NCBI GenBank assembly: GCA_048595745.1
Contig: CP184361.1
DNA length: 64,000 nucleotides
Strand: one strand, 5' to 3'
Source of the DNA: Aquipseudomonas alcaligenes_A
Lineage (GTDB): Bacteria > Pseudomonadota > Gammaproteobacteria > Pseudomonadales > Pseudomonadaceae
Numbering within the stretch: position 1 is the stretch's first letter; every line of letters begins with the position of its first letter. Position numbers and translations under genes: made by a program. Shown here one piece after another: positions 43,848 through 52,188 of the stretch. Under the pieces are notes generated by a model. It made no database searches, was not told the origin of the DNA, and worked only from the letters and a program-made list of their open reading frames with translations.

Positions 43848-43878
43848 GTTCTTCTCTTGTGACTTAGAATCGGGTGAC

Positions 43879-44370
43879 TCAGGGCACCTGCTCCAGTGCG
43901 GCTTCGGCGCTTGGCTGACGGGCGGCGGGGCGCTCTATTCGCGCGGCGATGGCCTCGGCCTGCACCTGCAGAACAGGCTGGGCGGTGCGCGGACCGAACA
44001 GCCCGGTGAAGTGCAGGAACATGCGCCAGCCGAAGCCCAGGCCATCGCCGCGCTTGCGCGGAATCAGGTGCAGGTGTGCATGGGGTATGTGCTGATTGCT
44101 GGCCTTGCCATCATTGACGATCAGGTGCGAGCCCTCGATGCCGAAACCGGCACGGCGTTGGGCCGCAAGCAGCTCGTCGAACACCTGGTAGAGGTGGCGG
44201 CGAGTGGCGGCCGGTAGCTGATCGAGCTTCTCCACGTGCTGGCGCGGGATCAGCAGTACGTGACCCTGGCCCAGCGGGTGGATGTCCATGAAGGCGAAGC
44301 AGTGTTCGTCCTCGTAGACCCGGGCAGAGGACTCGGCGCCGGCGACGATCCTGCAGAACAGACAGTCCAT
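43879..44370 (-). CDS. HIT family nucleotide hydrolase
   Basis: 163 residues starting MDCLFCRIVAGAESSARVYEDE; CxxC-type N-terminal Cys pair and the catalytic HIPHAHLHLIP (HxHxH motif). HIT proteins hydrolyse AMP from phosphoramidates, acyl-AMP or dinucleotides. The C-terminal ~45 residues are an extension rich in Ala and Pro. In a cluster with a fatty-acyl-AMP ligase it could clear stray acyl- or aminoacyl-adenylates; inference. Start 44370 is used because it gives the conserved N-terminus and a 10-base gap to the upstream stop. Confidence 0.88.
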   Translation of the reverse strand: MDCLFCRIVAGAESSARVYEDEHCFAFMDIHPLGQGHVLLIPRQHVEKLDQLPAATRRHLYQVFDELLAAQRRAGFGIEGSHLIVNDGKASNQHIPHAHLHLIPRKRGDGLGFGWRMFLHFTGLFGPRTAQPVLQVQAEAIAARIERPAARQPSAEAALEQVP

Positions 44371-44380
44371 GCCTGTCTCC

Positions 44381-45346
44381 TCAGTGCGCATCGGCGGCCG
44401 GAGCAGCGCCGTGGCGGGGCTCTTGCGGGTGACGTGCGAAGAGGCGGGCGAGCAACCAGCGGTCGCGCAGAAATGACTTGTTGTCCAGCAAAGCGTGGAC
44501 CTTGTGCAGGTTGAAGAACGGCACGCCGGGGTACACGTGATGCTCGACGTGGTAGTTGATGTTGGCCCAGATCAGACTGAGCACGCGGCTGGGTATGGTG
44601 ATGGTGTTCTTTGCCAGGTCCAGTCGCTGCTCGTCCTCGCTGTCGAGGGTGGCCATCGGGAAGTGCTCGTAACCGCGCGAGATCGGGTTGATCAGCAGCG
44701 CCAGCAACAGAACCGGCGCGATGAAGATCAGCACGAACTGCAGGAGCATGCCCATGCTGGCGAACCAGATGCCGAGCGCCACCATCGTCAGCAGGTTGAA
44801 CAGCAGCTCGCGCAGTACCAGATTGCGTACCTGGCTGCCGTAGCGCACCAGCGAGAAGTAGGTGAAGCGCGGCACGAAGAAAGCAATGCGCAGGAACATC
44901 CACTTGACCCCGCCGGCGTAGTTCCACTCGTCCGGGTCTCGGTCTGCGTCGCCCAGATAGCGGTGATGGTATTTGTGGCACTCGGTGAAGGAGGAGTAGG
45001 GGAAGACGATGAACCAGGCGAAGAAGCGGCCCACCCAGAGGTTCCAGGTGGCGGAACGGAAGGCGTTCTGGTGGCCGCAGTCGTGCTGCAGTATGGTGAA
45101 GGCGTGCATCTGATTGCCTAGCACCAGCACGGCGAGCAGTTGCGCCAGCCAGTGCTCGGCGAACAGGATGACGGCGGCGCCGGCTACCCATACCGCCACG
45201 TGCAGCGCCGACCACAGCAGAAAACGCACCGGGTCTGGCTGCTGCAGGGCCTGCAACTGCGCCTGCTGCTCACGATCTACCTTCAGTTCCGCGCGCTTGG
45301 CCAGGCGGATCTCGTCTTGTGCCGCCAGAATCGAATCTCTATCCAC
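44381..45346 (-). CDS. Membrane fatty acid desaturase (cluster desaturase 2)
   Basis: 321 residues with the three histidine boxes of the di-iron desaturase/hydroxylase superfamily: HDCGH at 88-92, HKYHH at 124-128 and HVEHH in NINYHVEHHVYPG near 260. Hydrophobic pairs flank the boxes. The box pattern resembles DesA/CrtR-type acyl desaturases. It starts 24 bases after the ferredoxin-reductase gene, its probable electron source. Position and geometry of the double bond cannot be read from sequence. Confidence 0.9.
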   Translation of the reverse strand: MDRDSILAAQDEIRLAKRAELKVDREQQAQLQALQQPDPVRFLLWSALHVAVWVAGAAVILFAEHWLAQLLAVLVLGNQMHAFTILQHDCGHQNAFRSATWNLWVGRFFAWFIVFPYSSFTECHKYHHRYLGDADRDPDEWNYAGGVKWMFLRIAFFVPRFTYFSLVRYGSQVRNLVLRELLFNLLTMVALGIWFASMGMLLQFVLIFIAPVLLLALLINPISRGYEHFPMATLDSEDEQRLDLAKNTITIPSRVLSLIWANINYHVEHHVYPGVPFFNLHKVHALLDNKSFLRDRWLLARLFARHPQEPRHGAAPAADAH

Positions 45347-45370
45347 TAGGTCACCTTCCTGGATTGTTAG

Positions 45371-46420
45371 TTACTCGACCTGCAGGCGCACGTCGTCGGT
45401 TACCGGATAGCCGATGCACATCAGTGCATGGCCCATCTTCAGTTCGGCTGAGGACAGGCCGTGGTCCTCGCGCATCTCCACCTCGCCGGCGAGCTTGGTG
45501 CAGATGCACGCGGTGCAGAAACCGCTGCGGCAGGAAAAGGGCGGCTGCACGCCGCTGGCCAGGGCAGCCTCGAGAATGGTCTGGCCGGCGGGCACGACGA
45601 AGCTGAACTCCTGACCCTGCATCAGCAGCTGTACGCGCTTCGGCGTGCCGGTCTGCAATGGTTGCTGGCTGGCTTTGGCCGGCGTGAAGCTCTCCATGTG
45701 CACCGCTTCCGGCGCTACGCCCATGGTCTGCAGGGCGTCGGTGACCTCATCCATCATCCCGCTGGGGCCGCAAGCGTAGTATTCGAGGGCATAGCCCGGC
45801 GGATTGGCCAGCGCGCCGAGGATCTCGATGACCCGCTCGCGAGTCAGGCGACCGCTGTGCTGGCAGGGCACGTCCGGTTGAGACAGCACGTGGACCAGCT
45901 GCAGGCGCTCGCGGAACAGGCGCTGCAGCTGCTCGAGCTTGTCGCGGAAAATCACCGAGTCGTGGTTGCGGTTGCCGTAGATCAGCGTCACTCGAGAGTC
46001 CGCTTCGAAGTGCAGGGCCGACTTGAGGATCGAGAAGACCGGCGTGATGCCGCTGCCGGCGGCGAACAGCACGAGGTGTCGGCGCTTGCCCGGCTGCGGG
46101 GCGAAGGTGAAGCGGCCATGTGCGCCCAGGGTATGCACTGCGTCGCCAGCGGCGAGCTGCTGCACCAGGCGGTTGGAGACCTTGCCGCCGGCGATGCGCT
46201 TGACCGTGATCGACAGGGTTTTGTCCAGGCCCGGCGTGCTGCTGATCGAATAGGCCCGGCAGCCCTTGGCACCGTCGCCATCGACATCCACTTCCAGCGT
46301 CAGGTACTGCCCGGCGGTATAGCGGATCTTGCGCAGCAGCGGCTGCTTGAGGTGGATGGTGACCGCGTCCTCGGTTTCCCGTTCGATGTAGGCCACTTTG
46401 AGGATCAGTGCTTTGTTCAT
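45371..46420 (-). CDS. Ferredoxin-NADP(H)-type oxidoreductase with C-terminal 2Fe-2S domain
   Basis: 349 residues. Order: FAD domain (RAYSISSTPGLD), NAD(P)H domain (LFAAGSGITPVFSILKSAL, YYACGPSGMMDEV), then a plant-type ferredoxin with C297, C302, C305 and C335 (CX4CX2CX29C). The layout is that of PaaE/HmpX-type reductases that feed di-iron oxygenases. Lying between two desaturase genes, it most likely donates electrons to them. ATG 46420 overlaps the desaturase stop as ATGA. Confidence 0.93.
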   Translation of the reverse strand: MNKALILKVAYIERETEDAVTIHLKQPLLRKIRYTAGQYLTLEVDVDGDGAKGCRAYSISSTPGLDKTLSITVKRIAGGKVSNRLVQQLAAGDAVHTLGAHGRFTFAPQPGKRRHLVLFAAGSGITPVFSILKSALHFEADSRVTLIYGNRNHDSVIFRDKLEQLQRLFRERLQLVHVLSQPDVPCQHSGRLTRERVIEILGALANPPGYALEYYACGPSGMMDEVTDALQTMGVAPEAVHMESFTPAKASQQPLQTGTPKRVQLLMQGQEFSFVVPAGQTILEAALASGVQPPFSCRSGFCTACICTKLAGEVEMREDHGLSSAELKMGHALMCIGYPVTDDVRLQVE

Positions 46421-47724
46421 GGCGCGCTCACGTCCACTGCGGTTGCGGTAGGGAAGTGCAGGGGGCGCCCGACGCTGCTCTGCTGGTAGGCCAGCTCGTG
46501 CTCGGCGATCGGGGCGGGAGCGACCCGGCGCTTGAGCAGGGCAATCTTCTCTTCCCGCGACAGCGGCTCCCACCAGTCCAGCTTGTCGGCCATGGCGCCG
46601 AAGCGGCGCAGCATCAGCATGAGGAACAGGTCGAGCACGCTGAGATCGCGGAACACCATGGACTGGGCCGCCCGCATCTCCGGCTTGATGCGTTCGAACA
46701 GGGCCGGGCTCTCGGACCAGTGCACGTTCTCCCAGTGGTGGTGGCAGACGTGGTAGCCCTCGTTGAGCATGTTCACCGGCTTCTCCAGCAGGGTCACAGT
46801 GTTGTACATGAAGTCCTTCGGGTCCTGCTGGCCGCCGTAGAAGGCATGCTGGCTCCAGTGGATGACGCCCATCAGGAAGTTGCTCGCGCACCAGGGCACC
46901 AGCATGTACAGCACGGCGATCGGCAGGCTGTAGGTCGCCAACAAAGCGAACAGCGCCAGGTGCAGCAGGTTGCCGATGATCATGCTGTTCATCTGTGCCG
47001 TTCTGCGCTTGCTGCGGAAGTACAGGTAGGGCGAGACCAGGAACTGCTGGTACATCACTTCGCGCACCATGTAGACGATGAAGTGCCAGGCGTTGGCATG
47101 GTCGTAGCGGGCGGTGGCGTAGATGTCCAGCGGACCGGCATTTTCCCGATGGTGCTGCTGCAGGTGCGCTGCCGCATGCGGGGTCAGGCCCATGGGTATG
47201 GCGAAGAACATGTAGAGGAAGGAGTTGCCGGTCCATTTCTCCAGCACACTGGAGCGCTTGAACACGCCGCCGACCTTGTGCCCCTCCTGGTGCATACAGC
47301 TGAAGGAGCGTACGAAAGCGCGGATGTTCGGGCCGTAGACGAAGGCGTAGAAGCCCAGTACCAGCGGCCAGTAGATCTCCACCAGTATCAGCTGGGCGAT
47401 GAAGATCGGCAGGGCGGTCAGGGCCAGGGTGATGGCGCCGGCCAGTATGGGTTCGTCGCGTGGATCCTTCAGCACCCGGTTCGCCAAGCGTTGCACCTGG
47501 CGGTGGTAGGCGGCGGTGATGGCGCCGCCGAGGGCGGACATGCCGGGAATCAGCCCGAGGCCCACGCGGCACAGCTGCAGCGTCAGCGCCAGCGCCAGGA
47601 TTACGCTGATGGCGGCGGTGTTGAACACCAGCAGCAAGGCGAACAACGGAATGGCGAAGAAGTGGAGCAGTGGATGGATGTTCCCCGGCCGTACCGGATA
47701 GAGCGTCTCTGTCGTCGTGGTCAT
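46417..47724 (-). CDS. Membrane fatty acid desaturase-like enzyme (cluster desaturase 1)
   Basis: 435 residues, several membrane helices and three His-rich boxes: HQEGH at 145-149, HLQQHHREN near 187-195 and a late HVCHHHWENVHW. It is a divergent member of the di-iron desaturase superfamily, with an atypical third box containing three consecutive histidines. Desaturation, acetylenation or hydroxylation of an ACP-bound or free chain are all possible. It is co-translated with the reductase by an ATGA overlap. Confidence 0.85.
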   Translation of the reverse strand: MTTTTETLYPVRPGNIHPLLHFFAIPLFALLLVFNTAAISVILALALTLQLCRVGLGLIPGMSALGGAITAAYHRQVQRLANRVLKDPRDEPILAGAITLALTALPIFIAQLILVEIYWPLVLGFYAFVYGPNIRAFVRSFSCMHQEGHKVGGVFKRSSVLEKWTGNSFLYMFFAIPMGLTPHAAAHLQQHHRENAGPLDIYATARYDHANAWHFIVYMVREVMYQQFLVSPYLYFRSKRRTAQMNSMIIGNLLHLALFALLATYSLPIAVLYMLVPWCASNFLMGVIHWSQHAFYGGQQDPKDFMYNTVTLLEKPVNMLNEGYHVCHHHWENVHWSESPALFERIKPEMRAAQSMVFRDLSVLDLFLMLMLRRFGAMADKLDWWEPLSREEKIALLKRRVAPAPIAEHELAYQQSSVGRPLHFPTATAVDVSAP

Positions 47725-47781
47725 GAAGTCAGGCTTCCTGCTGAGTCATGCTGATCGTTGCGCCGCGTCCGTCCGTGCGCC

Positions 47782-48933
47782 CTAGCCTTGGGCCGCCGGG
47801 GCCGCGGTCGATTCCCGCAGGTAGCTCGCCAGCAGTGGCGTGGCGGCGGCACGGGAAATCGGGTGGAAGCAGATCGCGCGGGAGGCGGCGAGCAGGTAGG
47901 CAACCTCGTCAGAGGCGATGAAGGCCATGCCGCCCAGCAGCTCCACCGCCAGATTGGTGGAGCGCTCAATCGCGCCCTGGACCAGGAAGCGAGTGCACAG
48001 CGCCTTGCTGTAGCTGTCCTCGTCAGCGGCGCGCTGCTCCTCCAGCTCGCGGGCAGCGCCGACCAGAGCCTGCTGCGCGCCCTCCAGCTCGATGGCCAGT
48101 TGGGCTAGCTGGGCGTCGTCGGTATGGCGCTTCTTCAGTAGCAGCTCGACCAGCGCCGACGCCACGCCCAGGTAGGTGCCACCGACCATCAGCTGGAACC
48201 AACACAAGCCGGACAGCGAGGTTTCCTGGGCCGAGGCGGCCACCGCCTCATCATCCACCGCCTCGGCCAGCAGCATGCGCTCGGCGGGCACGAATACGTC
48301 ATTGAACACCAGGGTGTTGCTGTCGGCGGCCTGCAGCACCGGTGTCTTCCAGAAGTGCTCGCGGGAGACCTCGCTGCCGTCGTTGAACACCACGGCGAAG
48401 CCCTGAGTGAAGCTGCCGTCACTGTTCTCGCGGGCTACGCCGACGACTATCACGTCCATGTTGTGGCTCATGGTGCAGGGCTTCTTGCTGCCACGCAGCA
48501 GGTAGCCACCCTCGACCGGAGTGACCTTGACGCTGGTGTTGAAGATCTCCGCGCCGACCTTGCCCTCGGCAAAGGCCGAAGCGATCAGCAGCTGGTTATG
48601 GGCGATGCCGTAGAGCAGTTCGTCGGCGGCCGGGATCAGGCCGCCGAGCTGCACGATGGTGGCAATGGTGTGGTGGTGCATGGTCATCATCACCGCCAGC
48701 GACGGGCATAGCGCGCCGACGGCTCGGAGAATTTCCACCGTCTCGCGCGGAGAGGCGCCGAGGCCACCGTAGGACTCGGGGATGATCAGGGCGGCTGCCT
48801 TGTAGCTGCGGAACAGATCGCACAGCTCACTCGGGTCTGCTTTCTCCAGCGCCATGCGGCCACGAGCCTCGAGGGCGCCGATCAGGCCCGGCAGGCGGGC
48901 TTCGGTGACGATTCTTGCGTGTTTCATCGACAT
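47782..48933 (-). CDS. Acyl-CoA dehydrogenase-like flavoprotein (TamP-like)
   Basis: 383 residues with the ACAD fold: IIPESYGGLGASPRETVEILRAVG, MTMHHHTIATIVQLGG, GSKKPCTMSHNMDVIVVG and the C-terminal helical domain. The usual catalytic YEGT segment is absent, so the active-site base is placed differently or the reaction differs. In the tambjamine cluster TamP occupies this place and introduces unsaturation into an ACP-bound chain. Start 48933 (MSMKHARIVTEARLPG) fits the family; it lies 28 bases after the fusion gene. Confidence 0.85.
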   Translation of the reverse strand: MSMKHARIVTEARLPGLIGALEARGRMALEKADPSELCDLFRSYKAAALIIPESYGGLGASPRETVEILRAVGALCPSLAVMMTMHHHTIATIVQLGGLIPAADELLYGIAHNQLLIASAFAEGKVGAEIFNTSVKVTPVEGGYLLRGSKKPCTMSHNMDVIVVGVARENSDGSFTQGFAVVFNDGSEVSREHFWKTPVLQAADSNTLVFNDVFVPAERMLLAEAVDDEAVAASAQETSLSGLCWFQLMVGGTYLGVASALVELLLKKRHTDDAQLAQLAIELEGAQQALVGAARELEEQRAADEDSYSKALCTRFLVQGAIERSTNLAVELLGGMAFIASDEVAYLLAASRAICFHPISRAAATPLLASYLRESTAAPAAQG

Positions 48934-48961
48934 GGTAGGTATCTCGTTGTTGTTCGGGGGA

Positions 48962-51580
48962 TTAGCCGGCCATCTCGACCAGCTGCTCGACGGCGGGCGC
49001 GAAGCCAAAGTGCAGGGCCAGCTCGAAGATGGCTTCGGCCTCTTCCAGCGGTGGGCGCTTGCCGATGCTGTAATCACGCGTCTTGCCAGCCATGGTGAGC
49101 ACCATGGTTTCGGCCAGGCAGCTGAAGGTCACGCCGGTGGGGAGGTCAGTGAGGTTCTGGTTGCCGAATCGGTAGTCGCGTTCGGGCAGGTGGATCAGGC
49201 CACCCTCGATGACGGTTACGTCCGGGCGCTGAGGCAGCGAGGTGCGGCCGATGTCCGGTGGCTGCGCGCAATCGCAGATGATCGCGTTGTGGTGCAGGGT
49301 GGCGGGGTCGATGAAAGCCGAGCCGTTGGAGGTGGCCGAGAGCACGGCTTCCAGCTTCGGCAGCCAGTGGCCGAGGTCGGAGGCGACCACCACCGGTGGC
49401 TGCACGGTGTGCTCACGGACCCGCGCATCGACGGCATCGAACAGTTCGCGCAGCTGGGCGTCGTCGCCCAGGTCGCGGTCGAGCAGTTGCTCCACCTGCT
49501 GCGCGGTCAACACTGCGGTGAGGGACTTGCCGATGCCACTCGGGTGGCCGCCATGGATACCGCGCAGGGCCGCTGCATACAGTTCGCCGCCGACCAACCG
49601 CAGTTCTTGCATGGCGCCCTGGTTGGCGGAGTTGCCGAGCAGCACCAGATGCTCGGAGAACTTGCCCAGACGCAGGCTGGCCAGGCGCCCTACCGAGCCG
49701 TAGGCACCGATCACCCCGGTCAGCCGCTTGGCCAATGGCGCGCCCCGGTTGGCGCAGGTGCTGAGCAGTGCGTCGACGCCGACCATGGCGGTCAGACTGT
49801 TGCCGGTGGTGGTATGGAAGCTGTCGTTGACTACGTCCAGGCCGGCATTGGAGATCACCGAGGTATAGGCACCCAGGCCGACGAAGTCGACGCCCAGCGG
49901 GCGCACCGCATCCAGATAGTTGTCGAGCAGCTTGCGCCGCTTGCTCAGGCTCAGGCGCATCAGGTCGCGCGGCTGCAGCAGGCTGCCGACCAGCCAGCCC
50001 TCCACGTAGTCGCCCTGGTCGTTGTAGACCTGACGGGCGTGGAAGGAAATGCCGGCGTCGAGGTCTGGCTTGGCCCAGTCGGAGAACTCTGCCAGCCAGT
50101 CCTGCATGAAGGCCTTCTCCTCTCCAGCGACGAGAAGAGCATCGACGACGTTGTCGCCGTTGACGCTCTCCTGGGTGGTGGGATGCAACAGGAAGGCGAA
50201 ACGGCCCAGGCAGCGGCCGCTGCGCTCTTGGCCGCGGGCCCTGCTCTCCATGGGCGTCCGGGGGACCAGCGGCCAGCGCTGGGCGGGGAAGCCCTGGGCC
50301 TCGAGGATCAGACGGTGCTGCTGGTTGTGGGCGATCAGTTCGGCGGCGGCGGTCAGTCCGTCCACCAGCACGTCGATGTCGGTTTCCTCGATGGTCAGTG
50401 GCGGCTGGATGCGCAGCACGTTGCCTTCGTTCAGGGTCGGCAGGCAGTACACGCCGTGACGGCTCTTCAGGTAACCGCAGACGATTGGTACGAGGGCGCC
50501 GAAGGCGCTGGCCAGCGACAAGGTGTAGAGGCGCTCGCCGGTCCAGCGGCGGAACTTCAGACCGAGCATCAGGCCGCGCCCGTCAAGGCTCTCGAACACC
50601 TGTGGGTAGTGTTCCACCAGGCGCTGCAGGTGGCTGCGCAGATAGTTGCCGCGTTCGGCCGCCTGCCGCACCATGGCCTGTTCGTTGGCGGTCAGGTGCT
50701 CCAGCGCCGCCAGGCCGATGGCTGCGGTGAAGCCGTTCACGCCGAAGGTGGAACTGTGGTGGCGGTCGAAGTCGCGGCTCCAGCACTGCTCACCGTAGAT
50801 GCAGGCGCCGATCGGCACCAGGCCGCCGCCCAGTGCCTTGGCCAGCAGTAGCATGTCCGGCTCGAGGCCATCGGCCTCGGCGGCGAACAGCCGGCCGGTG
50901 CGGCCCAGGCCGGTCTGGATCTCATCCAGCACGAACAGCGTGCCGTAACGTTTGCACAACTGCTGGGCGGTCAGCAGGTAACCGGCGGGCGCAGTGATCA
51001 TGCCAGCTTCGCCTTGCACCGCCTCGACGAAGAAGGCGGCGGCCTTGTGCTCGCGCAGCACCGTCTCGAGGGCGGCCAGGTCGCCATAGGCGACGTGGGC
51101 GAAGCCGCTGGAGCGGATATGGAAGGGCTCGCGGTAGATCGGCTTGCCGGTCACGCCTACTGCGCCCTGGGTCTTGCCGTGGAAGCCCGTGTTGGTGCCG
51201 ACGATCAGCTCGCGGTTGGTGGCGGCACGGGCCAGTTTGATGGCGGCCTCCACCGTCTCGGCTCCGCTGGTGGCAAAGCTGACCCTGGCCATCCGGCCGG
51301 GAGCAAGTTCGATCAGGCGCGCCGCCAGCCGCTCGGCCACAGGGTTGCCCAGGGGCTGGATGAATGAGGGGAGGCCGGAGTCGAGGAAAGCCACGGCTGC
51401 CTCGCGGATCTGCGGGGCACCATAGCCGAAGGGCACAGCACCGAACTGGCCGACGAAATCGATCAGCGTGTGGCCGCTTTCGGTGGTGATACGGGTGCCG
51501 CTGGCGCTGACCACCGTCTCGTCGAGCCCCGCGAAGTCGAGCAGTTCCTGGCGCGTTCTGTTGATTAGGGAAAGAGTCAT
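48962..51580 (-). CDS. Class III aminotransferase fused to acyl-ACP reductase-like domain (TamH-like)
   Basis: 872 residues. Residues 1-440 are a class III aminotransferase with D219 (PLP N1 partner, VLDEIQTG) and Schiff-base K248 (LLLAKALGGG). Residues ~455-872 align by eye with cyanobacterial acyl-ACP reductase: LGAYTSVISNAGLD, TTGNSLTAMV, a nucleotide-binding GAYGSVG (625-631), FIDPATLHHNAIICDCAQPPDIG, and SCLAETMVLTM, in which C821 matches the acylated catalytic cysteine C294 of that enzyme. Predicted reaction: acyl-ACP to aldehyde, then transamination to a terminal amine. TamH of tambjamine biosynthesis has this combination. It starts 6 bases after the ACP stop. Confidence 0.88.
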   Translation of the reverse strand: MTLSLINRTRQELLDFAGLDETVVSASGTRITTESGHTLIDFVGQFGAVPFGYGAPQIREAAVAFLDSGLPSFIQPLGNPVAERLAARLIELAPGRMARVSFATSGAETVEAAIKLARAATNRELIVGTNTGFHGKTQGAVGVTGKPIYREPFHIRSSGFAHVAYGDLAALETVLREHKAAAFFVEAVQGEAGMITAPAGYLLTAQQLCKRYGTLFVLDEIQTGLGRTGRLFAAEADGLEPDMLLLAKALGGGLVPIGACIYGEQCWSRDFDRHHSSTFGVNGFTAAIGLAALEHLTANEQAMVRQAAERGNYLRSHLQRLVEHYPQVFESLDGRGLMLGLKFRRWTGERLYTLSLASAFGALVPIVCGYLKSRHGVYCLPTLNEGNVLRIQPPLTIEETDIDVLVDGLTAAAELIAHNQQHRLILEAQGFPAQRWPLVPRTPMESRARGQERSGRCLGRFAFLLHPTTQESVNGDNVVDALLVAGEEKAFMQDWLAEFSDWAKPDLDAGISFHARQVYNDQGDYVEGWLVGSLLQPRDLMRLSLSKRRKLLDNYLDAVRPLGVDFVGLGAYTSVISNAGLDVVNDSFHTTTGNSLTAMVGVDALLSTCANRGAPLAKRLTGVIGAYGSVGRLASLRLGKFSEHLVLLGNSANQGAMQELRLVGGELYAAALRGIHGGHPSGIGKSLTAVLTAQQVEQLLDRDLGDDAQLRELFDAVDARVREHTVQPPVVVASDLGHWLPKLEAVLSATSNGSAFIDPATLHHNAIICDCAQPPDIGRTSLPQRPDVTVIEGGLIHLPERDYRFGNQNLTDLPTGVTFSCLAETMVLTMAGKTRDYSIGKRPPLEEAEAIFELALHFGFAPAVEQLVEMAG

Positions 51581-51586
51581 GGCGGC

Positions 51587-51838
51587 TTACCTCGCACTCG
51601 CGGTGATGACGGAATGCAGGTGCTCGCTGATCTTGCGCACACTGTCGTGCTGATAGGCGAACTCAGGGTCCAGCGAGATGCCGAAGAGGTCTTCGAACTC
51701 GGCGGAAAGGCCGACGATGAGCACCGAGTCGACGCCCATCTCATGGAACGATCGTTCCAGGTCGAGAGCATTCAAGTCGACTTCCAGCAGGCCGGCCACG
51801 GTCGCCGTGACGGAGGCGGTTATTTCGTCGATGTGCAC
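51587..51838 (-). CDS. Acyl carrier protein
   Basis: 83 residues from a GTG start with GGAGG 5 bases upstream. The phosphopantetheine serine is S38 in MGVDSVL (variant of DSL). Four-helix ACP pattern is visible, with a C-terminal QHDSVRKISEHLHSV helix. It should receive the activated fatty acid from the acyl-AMP ligase and present it to the desaturases, the dehydrogenase-like enzyme and the reductase/aminotransferase. It is the first gene of the nine-gene minus-strand operon. Confidence 0.92.
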   Translation of the reverse strand: MHIDEITASVTATVAGLLEVDLNALDLERSFHEMGVDSVLIVGLSAEFEDLFGISLDPEFAYQHDSVRKISEHLHSVITASAR

Positions 51839-52188
51839 GTGTCCTCCACAAATTCCCTGTCCATATAAAGATCCATATCGCCACGATGTGGAATAAGGTT
51901 TCAGGCTTGTTAAGCGCGGCGGAGTAAAAGCCGCGGGGCGATGAATTGTTCTTATGCTGTTGTGCGGACTTACTCTCGAGGACAAGTGCTTCCTTGTGGG
52001 ATATCACTTGGAGTTGCGATGTTCGGTGGAGGGTGCTTTGCGCTCAATACTCCAGTCGGAGTAATGGCGCTCGGTTAGCGGTGTAGCATTCATCAATTTA
52101 TAACTACCCTGAAATATCCCGGGCGCACGGCAACATGGGACGGCAGTGCAAAACGGTCGTCCCACTAATTATGAGAAGGAGATATCTG
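51839..52188. other. Promoter region of the fatty-amine operon
   Basis: 350 AT-rich bases between the LuxR-type gene and the ACP gene, with no credible ORF. It holds the dyad at 52047-52062 and a leader hairpin CGCGGC-N9-GCCGCG at 51915-51935. -10-like AT-rich stretches exist on the minus strand but none has a clear -35. Confidence 0.6.
52047..52062. promoter_or_regulatory. Dyad TACTCC-N4-GGAGTA, candidate LuxR-family operator
   Basis: TACTCCAGTCGGAGTA is a perfect 6-4-6 palindrome about 210 bases upstream of the ACP gene. A near copy with one mismatch in the arms lies at 55019-55034 in the other promoter region of the cluster. Its 16-base size fits the 7-2-7 spacing used by NarL/GerE-type helix-turn-helix domains. 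Confidence 0.5.

Noticed and set aside
46421..47572. Upstream extension of the reductase frame through the desaturase gene
   Set aside because: The open frame continues through the overlapping desaturase 1 gene but shows no domain; the reductase begins at ATG 46420 with a 4-base overlap.
48854..50851. A 665-codon plus-strand open frame
   Set aside because: Antisense to the aminotransferase/reductase fusion; the minus strand carries the recognised motifs.
51915..51935. Riboswitch upstream of the ACP gene
   Set aside because: Only one short hairpin is visible; no conserved riboswitch core could be recognised.
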